Source of the DNA: Brevundimonas subvibrioides
GTDB lineage: Bacteria; Pseudomonadota; Alphaproteobacteria; Caulobacterales; Caulobacteraceae
Assembly: GCF_002280785.1 (NCBI RefSeq)
Contig: NZ_NCEQ01000014.1
Location: 62,001-126,000 of the forward strand
Direction: 5' to 3'
DNA: 64,000 nucleotides
The number at the start of each line of letters is the position of its first letter. Position 1 is the first letter of the stretch. Below the pieces are notes generated by a model that was given only the letters and a program-made list of their open reading frames with translations, had not been told where the DNA came from and searched no databases. Shown here piece after piece: positions 17,323-27,472 of the stretch. Both the position numbers and the translations under genes were made by a program.

Positions 17323-17664
17323 TCATTTGCCGGTCTTGGCGGCGTAGTCGGCGCGGTCGCGCTCTGTCGCCGCGACCCGGGCGGCGCGCTCGGCGGCCAG
17401 CCGGTCCTCGATCGCCAGCAGTTCGCGGTTCTGCTCGTTCGAGGCCTCGGCCCGCGTCACGCCGGCCGGGCGGCCGGTGATGTCGGGCAGATAGATCGGC
17501 TGGACGCACTCGCGCCCCTCCTCATACCACCAGCGGCCGCTCTGCTCGCAGGCGTCGGCGGGCGCGACATAGAAGCGCTGGAAGGCGAAGGCTCCGGCGA
17601 CGCAGACGGCGAACAGTCCGAAGAACAGGATCGACAGGCGTCGCATGGTCAGGAAGCGGTTCAT
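17323..17664 (-). CDS. Membrane-anchored hypothetical protein, 113 aa
   Basis: One N-terminal hydrophobic helix (LSILFFGLFAVCVAGAFAF, residues about 10-28) is followed by a periplasmic part. It has two cysteines (DACEQSGRWWYEEGRECVQP) that could form a disulfide, then an alanine/arginine/glutamate-rich tail likely to be helical (residues 70-110). The WWYEEGREC segment is conserved-looking in alphaproteobacterial hypothetical proteins, but I cannot name a function. The etfBA promoter region lies behind it, divergent. Confidence 0.65.
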   Translation of the reverse strand: MNRFLTMRRLSILFFGLFAVCVAGAFAFQRFYVAPADACEQSGRWWYEEGRECVQPIYLPDITGRPAGVTRAEASNEQNRELLAIEDRLAAERAARVAATERDRADYAAKTGK

Positions 17665-17776
17665 CGAAATCTCATTCCCGGCGACGCTTCAAGTTCACGT
17701 CGCGTTACGTTGACAGGCTCCTTCGCCCGTTCCATTCCCTGCCGCAACATTCCGGCGATCCTATGGACAGTCAAAC

Positions 17777-18541
17777 ATGAAGGTTCTCGTCCCCGTCAAA
17801 CGGGTGATCGACTATAACGTCAAGGCGCGCGTCAAGGCGGACCAGACCGGCGTCGATCTCGCCAACGTCAAGATGAGCATGAATCCGTTCGACGAGATCG
17901 CCGTCGAGGAGGCCGTTCGGCTGAAAGAGGGCAAGGAACACCACGCCGCGGGCACCGCGACCGAGATCGTGGTCGTCTCCATCGGCGTGACCCAGGCCCA
18001 GGAAACCATCCGCACCGCGCTCGCCATGGGCGCCGATCGCGGCATCCTGATCCAGTCCGACGCCGACCTGGAGCCGCTGGCCGTCGCCAAGCTGCTGGCC
18101 GCCGTCGTGGCCGAAGAGAAGCCGGACCTCGTCCTGATGGGCAAGCAGTCCATCGACGGCGACAACAATGCGGTCGGCCAGATGCTGGCCGCCCTGCTCG
18201 ACTGGCCCCAGGCCACCTTCGCGGCGAAGATCGAGATCGCCGGCGGCGCGGCCAGGGTCACGCGCGAAGTTGACGGCGGCAACCAGACCCTGTCGGCGAC
18301 CCTGCCGGCCGTAATCACGGTGGACCTGCGCCTCAACACGCCGCGCTATGCCTCCCTGCCCAACATCATGAAGGCCAAGAAGAAGGAGATCGCGATGAAG
18401 GCGGTCGCCGACTACGGCGTCGATACGGCCAACCGGCTGACGGTGGTCAAGGTGACGGCCCCGCCGACCCGCTCGGCCGGGATCAAGGTCGCCGATGCGG
18501 CCGAACTGGTGTCCAAACTCAAGACCGCAGGAGCCCTGTAG
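17777..18541 (+). CDS. etfB: Electron transfer flavoprotein beta subunit
   Basis: 254 residues, complete. It starts [20 protein letters not shown] and contains the signature [20 protein letters not shown] and the AMP-site [20 protein letters not shown]. With EtfA it forms the soluble ETF that collects electrons from acyl-CoA dehydrogenases and passes them to ETF:ubiquinone oxidoreductase. The etfA gene follows with no gap, so the subunits are made together. No acyl-CoA dehydrogenase or ETF-QO is in the window. Confidence 0.97.
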   Translation: MKVLVPVKRVIDYNVKARVKADQTGVDLANVKMSMNPFDEIAVEEAVRLKEGKEHHAAGTATEIVVVSIGVTQAQETIRTALAMGADRGILIQSDADLEPLAVAKLLAAVVAEEKPDLVLMGKQSIDGDNNAVGQMLAALLDWPQATFAAKIEIAGGAARVTREVDGGNQTLSATLPAVITVDLRLNTPRYASLPNIMKAKKKEIAMKAVADYGVDTANRLTVVKVTAPPTRSAGIKVADAAELVSKLKTAGAL

Positions 18542-19471
18542 ATGGCCGTCCTCGTCATCGCCGACCACGACGGTTCGACCGTCCGTGACAGTACCAACAA
18601 GACCGTGACCGCCGCCCTCGCCCTGTCCTCCGACGTCGACGTTCTGGTCGTGGGCTCGGGCGCCAAGGCCGCCGCCGACGCCGCCGCCAGGATCACTGGC
18701 GTGCGCAAGGTGCTGCTGGCCGAGAGCGGCGAGCTGGGCCACCAGCTGGCCGAGGCCGTGACGGCCACGGTCGTGGCCCTTGCCGCCGGCTACGACGCGT
18801 TCCTGTCTCCCGCCTCGATGGACGGCAAGAACTTCATGCCGCGGATTGCGGCGAAGCTGGACGTGGCCCCGATCTCCGAGATCGTCGAGGTCGTCGCCGC
18901 AGACACCTTCGTGCGGCCGATCTATGCCGGCAACGCCCTGGAGACGATTCAGTCGTCGGACGCGAAAAAGGTCATCACCGTGCGTCCGACCGCCTTCGCC
19001 CCTGCGGCGGACGGCGGCTCGGCTCCGGTCGAGACCGTGGCGGGTTCGGACGCCGGCAAGGCGGCCTTCGTCGGCGAGGAGATGGTCAAGTCGGACCGTC
19101 CCGAACTGGGCGCCGCCAAGATCGTCGTCTCCGGCGGTCGCGCCCTGGGCTCGGCCGAGGAGTTCCATGCCGTCATGGATCCCCTGGCCGACAAACTGGG
19201 CGCCGCCGTCGGCGCGTCTCGCGCGGCTGTGGACGCCGGCTACGCCCCCAACGACTATCAGGTCGGCCAGACCGGCAAGGTCGTCGCTCCGGGCCTCTAC
19301 ATCGCCATCGGCATCTCGGGCGCCATCCAGCACCTGGCGGGGATGAAGGACTCCAAGATCATCGTCGCCATCAACAAGGACGCCGACGCCCCGATCTTCC
19401 AGGTCGCGGATTTCGGCATCGTCGGCGACTACAAGACGGTCGTGCCGGAGCTGATGGCCGCTCTGGGCTAA
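18542..19471 (+). CDS. etfA: Electron transfer flavoprotein alpha subunit
   Basis: 309 residues. The C-terminal FAD-binding domain is clear: [60 protein letters not shown] and [18 protein letters not shown]. The start codon ATG follows the etfB stop TAG directly. Together with EtfB it completes the heterodimer. A DUF167 gene begins five bases after its stop. Confidence 0.97.
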   Translation: MAVLVIADHDGSTVRDSTNKTVTAALALSSDVDVLVVGSGAKAAADAAARITGVRKVLLAESGELGHQLAEAVTATVVALAAGYDAFLSPASMDGKNFMPRIAAKLDVAPISEIVEVVAADTFVRPIYAGNALETIQSSDAKKVITVRPTAFAPAADGGSAPVETVAGSDAGKAAFVGEEMVKSDRPELGAAKIVVSGGRALGSAEEFHAVMDPLADKLGAAVGASRAAVDAGYAPNDYQVGQTGKVVAPGLYIAIGISGAIQHLAGMKDSKIIVAINKDADAPIFQVADFGIVGDYKTVVPELMAALG

Positions 19472-19475
19472 GGCT

Positions 19476-19757
19476 GTGACCGGGCGGGTGGCCGTTCGCC
19501 TTACGCCCGGCGCCGCCTCTGATCGCATCGACGGCTGGGGCGTCGACCCCGAAGGGCGGCCGGTCCTCAAGGTCCGCGTGCGCGCGCGACCGGTCGAAGG
19601 CGGGGCCAACGCCGCCCTGATCCTGCTGCTCGCGAAATCTCTGGGCGTGGCCCGTTCGGCCGTGTCCCTGGCGCGCGGCGGACAGTCCCGGCTGAAGATG
19701 ATCGCGGTCGAAGGCCTTGATGATGCGGAGCTTCGCGCCCGCCTTACAGGAATGTAA
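19476..19757 (+). CDS. DUF167 (YggU) family protein
   Basis: 93 residues, starting at GTG 19476. The pattern [34 protein letters not shown] and [20 protein letters not shown], then [11 protein letters not shown], is diagnostic of the DUF167/YggU family, a small conserved fold of unknown biochemical role. It is likely the third cistron of the etfBA transcript. No signal or membrane segment. Confidence 0.88.
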   Translation: MTGRVAVRLTPGAASDRIDGWGVDPEGRPVLKVRVRARPVEGGANAALILLLAKSLGVARSAVSLARGGQSRLKMIAVEGLDDAELRARLTGM

Positions 19758-19838
19758 TGTTTCCGCCTTTGACGGACGGCTTGCGACGCTTTTGTAATCC
19801 GCCCCGTTCCGCGCCGTCGGCGCGAAGGGGAGCGTTCA

Positions 19839-21329
19839 ATGATCCGTCACGCCTTGAGGGGCTCCAGCCTCGCCGTCGTCGCCTGCGCTCTGGCGCTATC
19901 GGCCTGCGCCACCACGGACACTGACGCCCCGCCAGCGGCCGACGGTTCGAGCAGCGGCGGCGCCTCCACGGATCGCGCCATGGCGCGCGGTCTGGACGCC
20001 TCGACCAACCTCGATCCCTATCCCTCGACCTACCAGCCTCTGCCGCGTGACAATGTCGCCATCGTCGGCGGCACGGTCCTGACCGGCACGGACCAGCGCA
20101 TCGAGAACGGCGTCGTCCTGATGTCGGACGGCAAGGTCGAGGCCGTGGGCCCGGCCTCGACGCCTGTCCCCGCCGGCTACCGCGTCGTTGATGCTCGCGG
20201 CCGCTTCGTGACCCCGGGCGTCATCGACGTCCACTCCCACCTCGGCGTCTATCCCTCGCCCGGCGTGAGCGGCATGAGCGACGGCAACGAGGCGACCAGC
20301 CCCAACACGGCCCAGGTCTGGGCCGAACATTCGATCTGGCCCCAGGACCCCGGGTTCAACACGGCCCGCGCCGGCGGGGTCACCACCCTCCAGATCCTGC
20401 CCGGCTCGGCCAACCTGTTCGGCGGCCGCTCGGTGACGGTGCGCAACATCCCGTCGATCACCATGCAGGGGATGAAGTTCCCCGGCGCCCCCTATGGCGT
20501 GAAGATGGCCTGCGGCGAGAACCCGTCGCGCGTCTACGGCGGCCGCAACCAGTCGCCGGCCACCGGCATGGGCAATGTCGCCGGCTATCGCGCCGCCTTC
20601 ATCGCCGCCCAGGACTATCGCGACAAATGGGACAAGTGGCGTGAGACGGGCGAAGGCTCGCCCCCGACCCGCAACCTGCAGAACGAGACCCTGGCCGGTG
20701 TGCTGGACGGGTCGATCCTGGTCCAGAACCACTGCTATCGCGCCGACGAGATGATGGTGATGCTCGATATCGCCAATGAGTTCGGCTATCGGGTCACGGC
20801 CTTCCACCACGCCATCGAGGCCTACAAGATCGCGCCGCAACTGGCCGCCGCCGGTGTCTGCGCCGACATGTGGACCGGCTGGTGGGGCTTCAAGATGGAG
20901 GCGCTCGACGCGGTCGAGGAGAACGCCGCCCTGGTCGATGCCGCCGAGGGCGGTTGCGCCGTCATCCACTCCGACGACGCCCAGCTGACCCAGCGCCTGA
21001 ACCAGGAAGTCGCCGCCGCGCTCGCCGCGGGTCGTCGCGCCGGTCTGAACATCTCCGAAGAACACGCGATCAGCTGGATCACCTCCAACGCCGCCCGCTC
21101 GATCGGAATCGGCGACGAGACCGGTGCGCTGACGCCGGGCCTGCGCGGCGACGTGGTGATCTGGAGCGCCAATCCGTTCTCGGTCTACGCCCGCGCCGAT
21201 CAGGTCTTCATTGACGGCGCTCTCACGTTCGACCGCTTCGACCCGCGCTATCAGCCTGTCTCGGACTTCGAGCTGGGCCAGCCCGGCTTCGGCATCGCCG
21301 CCGCCAACATTGTTCCGGGAGCCCGCTGA
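19839..21329 (+). CDS. Amidohydrolase-family lipoprotein, metal site intact
   Basis: 496 residues. A lipoprotein signal (LAVVACALALSACATTDTD, lipobox LSAC) is followed by an Ala/Ser-rich linker and an imidazolonepropionase-like TIM barrel. The metal-binding HxH motif is present in VTPGVIDVHSHLGVYPSPG (H-S-H near residue 133). Further ligands are plausible in YRVTAFHHAIEAYK and AVIHSDDAQL. The C-terminal beta-sandwich ends with RGDVVIWSANPFS. It would act at the cell envelope on an amide or cyclic substrate that I cannot identify. The stop overlaps the next amidohydrolase by one base (TGATG). Confidence 0.85.
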   Translation: MIRHALRGSSLAVVACALALSACATTDTDAPPAADGSSSGGASTDRAMARGLDASTNLDPYPSTYQPLPRDNVAIVGGTVLTGTDQRIENGVVLMSDGKVEAVGPASTPVPAGYRVVDARGRFVTPGVIDVHSHLGVYPSPGVSGMSDGNEATSPNTAQVWAEHSIWPQDPGFNTARAGGVTTLQILPGSANLFGGRSVTVRNIPSITMQGMKFPGAPYGVKMACGENPSRVYGGRNQSPATGMGNVAGYRAAFIAAQDYRDKWDKWRETGEGSPPTRNLQNETLAGVLDGSILVQNHCYRADEMMVMLDIANEFGYRVTAFHHAIEAYKIAPQLAAAGVCADMWTGWWGFKMEALDAVEENAALVDAAEGGCAVIHSDDAQLTQRLNQEVAAALAAGRRAGLNISEEHAISWITSNAARSIGIGDETGALTPGLRGDVVIWSANPFSVYARADQVFIDGALTFDRFDPRYQPVSDFELGQPGFGIAAANIVPGAR

Positions 21330-22681
21330 TGCGCCGTTTCGCCCTCATCTCCCTGACCGCTCTGGCGCTGTCGGCCATGCCCGCACTGGCGCAGGTGACC
21401 GCCATCACGGGGGGCCGCGTCCTCACCGGCACGTCGGTGATCGAGAACGGCACGGTCGTCATCTCCGGCGGCCGTATCGTCTCGGTCGGGACCGGGGCCG
21501 CTCCGGCCGGCGCCCGCGTCATCGACGCGCGTGGCAAGGTGGTCACCCCCGGTTTCGTCGCCGTCGATTCCGGCCTCGGCCTGACCGAGATTTCGTCCGT
21601 CGAGGGGTCGGAGGATCAGTCCAACGGCGCCAACACCATCTCGGCCTCGTTCGACGTCAGCTACGGCCTCGACCCCTGGTCGATCGCCATTCCGGTCGCG
21701 CGTCTGGGCGGCATCACCCGCGCCATCGTCGTCCCCAACCATCCGGGCGGTTCGGGCGGTCACCAGCATCAGGATGACTCGGACTTCGCCGGCGCCGGCT
21801 CGGGCGGCTTCCAGACGCCGGGCCTGTTCGCGGGCACGGCCTCGGTGATCCACCTGGCGGCCGGGACTGACATCCTGGTCCAGCCCCGCGTGGCCATGGT
21901 CGCTCCGTTCGGCGAGGCCGGAGCGGGCGTCGCTGGCGGCGCGCGCGGCGCCGAATTCACCCTGTTCAAGGAAACCCTGGCCGAGGTCCGCCTCTATGCC
22001 CGCAACAAGGCCGCCTACGACCGCGCGGCCCTGCGCGACCTGTCGATCTCTCGCGCCGATCTCGAGGCCCTGATCCCGGTGGCTGACGGTTCGATGCCCC
22101 TCATCGTCACGGTCCACCGGGCGGCCGACATCCAGCAGGTCCTGCGTCTCGGCCGCGAGGAAGGGGTCAAACTGATCCTGGACGGCGCCGAGGAAGGCTG
22201 GCTGGTCGCCGCCGACATCGCCGCCGCCGACGTGCCGGTGCTGCTCAACCCCATCTCCAACCTGCCGGGCGATCTCGAGACCCGGGCGGCGCGGATGGAG
22301 AATGCGGCGGCCCTGAACGCGGCCGGGGTGGTCATCGCCATCAAGGGCAACGAGGGCTCGGTCCACCGGGCGCGCGAGGCCCGCTACAACGCCGGCAACG
22401 CCGTCTCCCACGGCCTGCCGTTCGAGGCGGCGATTGCGGCCCTGACGGTCAATCCGGCGCGTATCTTCGGCATGGCGGGCCAGTTCGGCGAGCTGCGCGC
22501 GGGCGCGGCGGCCGATGTGGTCGTCTGGTCCGGCGATCCGCTGGAGCCCCTGTCCTCGGTGACCGCGGCGTTCATCAACGGCCAGGAACAGTCCCTGACC
22601 AGCCGCCAGATCCTCCTGCGCGACCGCTATCGCAACGGCGGGCGTCAGGCCGGAGGGATGCCGGTCGCCTACGGGAACTAG
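21329..22681 (+). CDS. Amidohydrolase-family secreted protein with degenerate metal site
   Basis: 450 residues with a cleavable signal (MRRFALISLTALALSAMPAL then AQ). The fold is amidohydrolase: ITGGRVLTGTSVIENGTVVI at the start and AGAAADVVVWSGDPLEP at the end. Where the first enzyme has HSHLG, this one has VTPGFVAVDSGLGLTEIS, so both HxH histidines are gone. A His-rich loop (GGHQHQDDSDF) lies near residue 145. It is translationally coupled to the active partner and is probably a pseudoenzyme or regulatory subunit, though an altered active site cannot be excluded. Confidence 0.82.
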   Translation: MRRFALISLTALALSAMPALAQVTAITGGRVLTGTSVIENGTVVISGGRIVSVGTGAAPAGARVIDARGKVVTPGFVAVDSGLGLTEISSVEGSEDQSNGANTISASFDVSYGLDPWSIAIPVARLGGITRAIVVPNHPGGSGGHQHQDDSDFAGAGSGGFQTPGLFAGTASVIHLAAGTDILVQPRVAMVAPFGEAGAGVAGGARGAEFTLFKETLAEVRLYARNKAAYDRAALRDLSISRADLEALIPVADGSMPLIVTVHRAADIQQVLRLGREEGVKLILDGAEEGWLVAADIAAADVPVLLNPISNLPGDLETRAARMENAAALNAAGVVIAIKGNEGSVHRAREARYNAGNAVSHGLPFEAAIAALTVNPARIFGMAGQFGELRAGAAADVVVWSGDPLEPLSSVTAAFINGQEQSLTSRQILLRDRYRNGGRQAGGMPVAYGN

Positions 22682-22683
22682 AT

Positions 22684-22868
22684 ACCCCTCTCCCCTTGCG
22701 GGAGAGGGAGGTCGCGCACGAGAGCGAAGCGATCGTCCTTGCGCGGGCGGGTGAGGGGTCACGCCGACGGTCGGGACCAGTGTCAGCAGAACTGACTGGT
22801 CAGGTCAGCGTGACCCCTCATCCGTCAGCCTTCGGCTGCCACCTTCTCCCGCAAGGGGAGAAGGGCTA
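22684..22868. repeat. Composite intergenic inverted repeat, copy 3
   Basis: CCTCTCCCCTTGCGGGAGAGG on the left is mirrored by CTTCTCCCGCAAGGGGAGAAG on the right. The inner arms are GGTGAGGGGTCACGC and GCGTGACCCCTCATC. It separates the amidohydrolase pair from the YaiI gene, and the right arm ends about 10 bp before the YaiI start. Confidence 0.78.
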
Positions 22869-22878
22869 TCTCCCGCTC

Positions 22879-23339
22879 ATGTCCGCCGCTCCCCGCCTGT
22901 TCATCGACGCCGACGCCTGTCCGGTGAAGGACGAGGTCTATCGCGTGGCGGCCCGCTACGGCCTGCAGGTGTTTGTGGTCTCGAACAGCTGGATCAACAC
23001 GCCGCGCGAGACGTGGATCGAACAGATCGTCGTCGACGCCGGTCCCGACATCGCCGACGACTGGATCGCCGAACGGGCTGGACCGGGCGATATCGTCATC
23101 ACCGCCGACATCCCGCTGGCCGACCGCTGCCTGAAATCCGGCGCCCAGGCGCTGAAATCGAACGGCCAGCCGTTCACGCCGGACTCGATCGGCTCGGCCC
23201 TCGCCGGACGGATGGTGGGCGAGCATCTGCGCTCCATGGGCGTCGCCACCTCCGGCCCGCCGCCGTTCGGGCCCAGGGACCGTTCGGCCTTTCTTCAGGC
23301 GCTGGACCGCGCGGTGATCATGGCGAAACGGGCGCCGCG

Positions 23340-23343
<4 letters not shown>
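22879..23343 (+). CDS. YaiI/YqxD family (DUF188) protein
   Basis: 154 residues starting at ATG 22879 (MSAAPRLFIDADACPVKDEV). The family signature is complete: DADACPVK, VVSNSWINTP, VDAGPDIADDWIAERAGPGD, ITADIPLADRC and FTPDSIGSAL. DUF188 proteins have a PIN-like fold and are proposed RNases, without proven substrates. The open frame extends 61 codons upstream, but only through the inverted repeat, so the later ATG is right. Its stop overlaps the arfB start (ATGA). Confidence 0.88.
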
Positions 23344-23737
<394 letters not shown>

Positions 23738-23741
<4 letters not shown>

Positions 23742-24451
23742 CGGGGACCGCGATCCATCATCTGCTGCAGCGGCGTGCGCGGCAGGGTCGCCAGGGTCAG
23801 GGCGCCGTCCTGATCGGTGTCCAGGGCGATGAACCAGCGGTCCGTCGCCTGCGCCCATTCCTGGGCCGTCACGGTCTGGTTGGTGTCGAGATCGGCGGCC
23901 TTGACCGGCTGCGGATAGTTGAAGAACCCGGCCGCGGCGATCGGTCCGTAGGCCAGAGGGCCGGTCGGCGCGCGCTGGCGCGGGCCGCTGCGGCTGCCCT
24001 GTTGCTGGGCGGGTCCGGCCAGGCCCAGGGCCATGCCGCCGCTGAAGCCTTGCAGACGGCGCCCGGGCTCGCGGGGGCCGCCCGCCATGCCCGGCAGACG
24101 GGCGCGGGCCTCAGCCAGGTCCGCTTCGTAGGCCGCGATCTCGTCGGGGGTCAGCCGGTCGTCGCGGCGCACGTCCAGTGCGCGGAACTGGCGGATTCCG
24201 TCGGCGGTGAATTCTTCCTGCGTCACCCGGCCGTCGCTGTCGGCATCGGCGCCCGAGAACCAGCCGGCGACCGGCCAGGGCTCGCCCGGTTCGGCGAAGA
24301 ACAGCTCGCCGAAGGGACTGACGAACAGACCGGGACCCGGTCCCTGGGCGCCGCCGGGGCCCCCCATCGGGCCTCCGGGGCCGGACGCGCAGCCGCCCAG
24401 GACGAGACCCACGGCGGCCACGCCGAGGACGATGGGGGCGAGACGCTTCAT
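23738..24451 (-). CDS. EF-hand domain lipoprotein
   Basis: 237 residues. The signal peptide ends in a lipobox (VGLVLGGCASG). A glycine/proline-rich linker (MGGPGGAQGPGPG) follows, and then four EF-hand-like loops: DADSDGRVTQEEF, DVRRDDRLTPDE (degenerate), DLDTNQTVTAQEW and DTDQDGALTLATL. It probably binds calcium at the envelope. The middle region is Gln/Arg/Gly rich. No partner is evident. The start at 24451 has GGAGG-like bases upstream (CCTTTCGG complement). Confidence 0.78.
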
Positions 24452-24482
24452 GCAGGGTTCCCGAAAGGAGGGGTGGAGGGGA

Positions 24483-25007
24483 TCAGGCGTCGGGCGACGG
24501 CGGGTCGGACGATTCAGGCGGCGCCGGGCGGAACAGCAGGGCGGCGATCAGCCCGCCCTCTTCCAGCCCGATCAGCCACTGGGTCGCGGCATTGTCGAAG
24601 GTGACCAGATACTGGGCCACGCCATCGTCGACGCCGGACGGCTCGATCGTCTGCAGGTCGCCGAAGCCCTGGACCAGGGGTGAGAAGGTGGTCAACTGGC
24701 TGTTCAGGCGACGCCCCAGGTCCGGCGTGAACATCGCCTCCTGGATGTCGCCGGCCTTGAGCTGTTCGATCACGGCGCGCAGCGCGGCCTCGGCCATCTG
24801 GGCATCCGAGACCTGACGGCCCGGGACGGCGGGCGGGCGCACGGCGGGCGCGGCCGGGGCGGCCGGGCTGTCGAAGGTGTTGGGCAGGGTGGCGGCGGCG
24901 CCTCCGCGGGGGGCCAGCTGCGCCGGGGGCGTCGCCTGGGCGAGCACGGGCCCGGCCAGGGCGGCCAGGGCGAGGACGAGAAGGGGGATCTTGATCGAGA
25001 CGGTCAT
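24483..25007 (-). CDS. Secreted DUF4864-like protein
   Basis: 174 residues with signal peptide (VSIKIPLLVLALAALAGPVL then AQ). An alanine/proline-rich linker follows, and then a domain with AALRAVIEQLKAGDIQEAMF and QYLVTFDNAATQWLIGLEEG, which resembles DUF4864. It ends in an acidic/proline tail. ATG 25007 was chosen because the signal peptide starts there. It precedes the EF-hand gene by 31 bp on the same strand, so the two may be cotranscribed secreted proteins. Function unknown. Confidence 0.65.
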   Translation of the reverse strand: MTVSIKIPLLVLALAALAGPVLAQATPPAQLAPRGGAAATLPNTFDSPAAPAAPAVRPPAVPGRQVSDAQMAEAALRAVIEQLKAGDIQEAMFTPDLGRRLNSQLTTFSPLVQGFGDLQTIEPSGVDDGVAQYLVTFDNAATQWLIGLEEGGLIAALLFRPAPPESSDPPSPDA

Positions 25008-25023
25008 ACGGACTCCGACTGTG

Positions 25024-26622
25024 TCATCCCACAATCCGGGGCCAAAGCGACACAATGAGGGCGGCGGCGGAGAGGCCGGTTGCGGCGACGACACAGACGG
25101 CCAGCCAGGTCGGGGTCTTCACCCGCTCGACGACGACCGTCTGGCTGGTGGGCGGCGCCTGCACCAGTCGCGACAGGGCCCGGGCGCCCGAGAGGATCTC
25201 GCGCAGGCCGTCGCGCACCTGGGCCCTGGGGCCGAGCTCGCGGGTGATCCAGCGCTCCACCACCGGCTGGGCCGCGGCCCACAGATCGTGGTCCGGGTTC
25301 AGGCGCCGCGCCACGCCCTCGACCGAGACCATGGTCTTCTGCAGCAGGATCAGTTCGGGCCGCAGATGCATGTCGAACAGGGCGGTGATCTCGAACAGCT
25401 GGCCCAGCAGCCGGCCCATCGAGACCTGGGACGCGGCCCGGCCGATCACCGGCTCTCCGACGGCGCGCAGGGCCTGGGCGAAGGCCTCGACCGAATGGTG
25501 CGGCGGCACGTAGCCGGCCTCGAAATGGACCCGGGCGATGCGCGGGTAGTCGCGCGTCAGGAAGCCCCACAGGATCTCGGCGAGGTAGCGCCGCTCGCCG
25601 GGGTTCAGCCGGCCGATGATGCCGAAATCGACGGCGCTCAGCTCGGCCGGGGCCGAGGCGAACAGATTTCCCTCGTGCAGGTCGGCGTGGAAGGTCCCGT
25701 AGTCCAGCGCCTGGACCAGGAAGGCGCGGACGACATTGTCGGCAAGGGCATTGATGTCCATGCCCGGCTGTTCGATCGCGGCCGGGTCGGTCATCGGCAG
25801 GCCCACGGCCCACTCCAGGGTCAGCACCCGCTTGCCGACCCCGTCCCAAACCACCTTGGGCGCGGTCATATGGGCGCCGTCGGCCCGGGCCTTCTCCATG
25901 ATGTCGTGCAGTTCGGAGGCCGCCGCCGCCTCCAGCCGCATGTCGAGCTCCAGATACATCGACCGGGCCACGGTCTCGACGAAGGCTTCGGGCTCCAGTC
26001 GCCGCGCCGCAGGGACCAGCCTGTGCACCAGTCCGGCCGCCAGACGCATGGCGTCCAGCCCTTTGACCACGCGACGTTCCACGCCGGGGCGCAGCACCTT
26101 GACCGCCACCTTGCGCCCATCGGCCAGCCAGGCGGGGTGGGCCTGGGCCAGGGACGCCGCCCCGATCGGGTCGCCGAAATCGATGAACAGGCTCTCGACC
26201 GGCCGACCCAGCGAGCGCTCGATCTCGCGGCGCGCGTCCTCGGTCGGGAAGGGCGGCAGCCTGTCCTTCAGCCGGCCCAGGTCGCGTGCGAACTCGATGC
26301 CGAAGATGTCGGCCCGTGTGGCCATGACCTGACCGAGCTTGATCGCCACCGGCCCCAGGGTTTCGAACGCCCGACCCAGACGCTGGCCCGGCCGTCCGTC
26401 GCGGCCCTCGCGCCCGGCGAACAGGTGGATGAACCCCGCGACAACCCTGACCCAGGCGGGCAGCAGGGGGGTGATCTCGCGCGGCAGCAGGGCGTCGTGC
26501 CTGGCCAGGGCGGCGCCCCAGCGGATCAATCGCCAGGTCGCGCCGACGGGATCGCGCACGGCCACGGTCGGCGGGGCCGCGGGCGCGACCCGATATGCGG
26601 CCGGAAAGCTCAGACCGCCCAC
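25024..26622 (-). CDS. ubiB: UbiB family kinase-like protein (ubiquinone biosynthesis)
   Basis: About 532 residues. The UbiB KxGQ motif ([17 protein letters not shown]) and the protein-kinase-like ATP site ([10 protein letters not shown], then [11 protein letters not shown]) are visible. Two hydrophobic helices near the C-terminus ([20 protein letters not shown]) anchor it in the membrane. UbiB is an atypical ATPase needed for ubiquinone synthesis. No ATG lies near the ubiE end; GTG 26622 ([12 protein letters not shown]) is proposed, overlapping ubiE by 13 bases. Later GTGs at 26565 or 26559 remain possible. It is cotranscribed with ubiE. Confidence 0.9.
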   Translation of the reverse strand: MGGLSFPAAYRVAPAAPPTVAVRDPVGATWRLIRWGAALARHDALLPREITPLLPAWVRVVAGFIHLFAGREGRDGRPGQRLGRAFETLGPVAIKLGQVMATRADIFGIEFARDLGRLKDRLPPFPTEDARREIERSLGRPVESLFIDFGDPIGAASLAQAHPAWLADGRKVAVKVLRPGVERRVVKGLDAMRLAAGLVHRLVPAARRLEPEAFVETVARSMYLELDMRLEAAAASELHDIMEKARADGAHMTAPKVVWDGVGKRVLTLEWAVGLPMTDPAAIEQPGMDINALADNVVRAFLVQALDYGTFHADLHEGNLFASAPAELSAVDFGIIGRLNPGERRYLAEILWGFLTRDYPRIARVHFEAGYVPPHHSVEAFAQALRAVGEPVIGRAASQVSMGRLLGQLFEITALFDMHLRPELILLQKTMVSVEGVARRLNPDHDLWAAAQPVVERWITRELGPRAQVRDGLREILSGARALSRLVQAPPTSQTVVVERVKTPTWLAVCVVAATGLSAAALIVSLWPRIVG

Positions 26623-27410
26623 CCGAAGTGGATCGCGGCGACGCCGCCCGACAGGTTGGTCACGGCGACGCGGGAGAACCCGGCTTGCTCGATCATGGCC
26701 TTGAAAGTCGACTGGTCGGGGAAGCGGCGGATGCTCTCGACCAGATACTGGTAGCTGTCGCGATCCTTGGCCACCCAACCGCCGATGCGCGGAATGGCGT
26801 GGAAGGACCAGGCGTCATAGGCCTTGCGCACCGCCTCGGCCGTGGGGCGCGAGAACTCCAGGCACAGGAACCGCCCGCCTGGCTTCAGCACCCGCCGCGC
26901 CTCCTTCAGGACCACGGCGATGTCCGACACGTTGCGGATGCCGAAACTGATCGAATAGGCGTCGACCGAGGCGTCGGGGATGGGCAGGGCCATGGCGTCG
27001 CCGACGGTCCAGATCATCTCCGGTTCGCCGCCCTTTTCGACGCCGGCCAGGATCATCTCGGCATTGTAGTCGAGCACGATCACGGAGGCATCCTCGCCTC
27101 CGCGCCGCTCCTGCGCCCGTCGCGCCATCTTCGAATAGCGCCGCGCCATGTCGCCGGTGCCGCCCGCGACATCCAGGATGGTCTCGCCCGGCCGGGGGTT
27201 CAGCCTCGCGGCGGCCGCGTCCTTCCACAGCCGGTGCACGCCCCCGCTCATCAGGTCGTTCATCAGGTCGTAGCTGGAGGCCACGCTGTCGAACACGCCC
27301 CGCACCATCCGCACCTTCTCGCTGGCGTCCACGTCGCGGAAACCGAAGGATGAGGTGTCGCCTGACGAGTGGGGGCCCCGAGGCTGAGAGGAATCTGGAG
27401 AAGCGCTCAT
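26610..27410 (-). CDS. ubiE: Demethylmenaquinone/2-methoxy-6-polyprenyl-benzoquinol methyltransferase
   Basis: 266 residues. Class I SAM methyltransferase with the UbiE signature: [38 protein letters not shown], the SAM site [16 protein letters not shown], and the later [20 protein letters not shown]. It performs the C-methylation step in ubiquinone synthesis. ubiB follows with overlap. In many alphaproteobacteria ubiE-ubiB sits beside mutM and dnaA; here those genes lie 25 kb away, so the block has been separated. Confidence 0.95.
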   Translation of the reverse strand: MSASPDSSQPRGPHSSGDTSSFGFRDVDASEKVRMVRGVFDSVASSYDLMNDLMSGGVHRLWKDAAAARLNPRPGETILDVAGGTGDMARRYSKMARRAQERRGGEDASVIVLDYNAEMILAGVEKGGEPEMIWTVGDAMALPIPDASVDAYSISFGIRNVSDIAVVLKEARRVLKPGGRFLCLEFSRPTAEAVRKAYDAWSFHAIPRIGGWVAKDRDSYQYLVESIRRFPDQSTFKAMIEQAGFSRVAVTNLSGGVAAIHFGWAV

Positions 27411-27472
27411 TCGGGCGGTCTAGCGCGCCGTGAAGCCTGCGTCACCGGGCCTCGCCGTCGCGGGTCATCGAC

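Noticed and set aside
17702..17730. GGAAC-N16-AACG on the minus strand upstream of the 17323 gene
   Set aside because: The -10 element is AACG rather than CGTT, so it is not an EcfG match.
22696..22878. An N-terminal extension of the YaiI gene by 61 codons in the same frame
   Set aside because: The extension runs through the composite inverted repeat and does not look like protein; the family begins at MSAAPRLFIDADACP, codon 22879.
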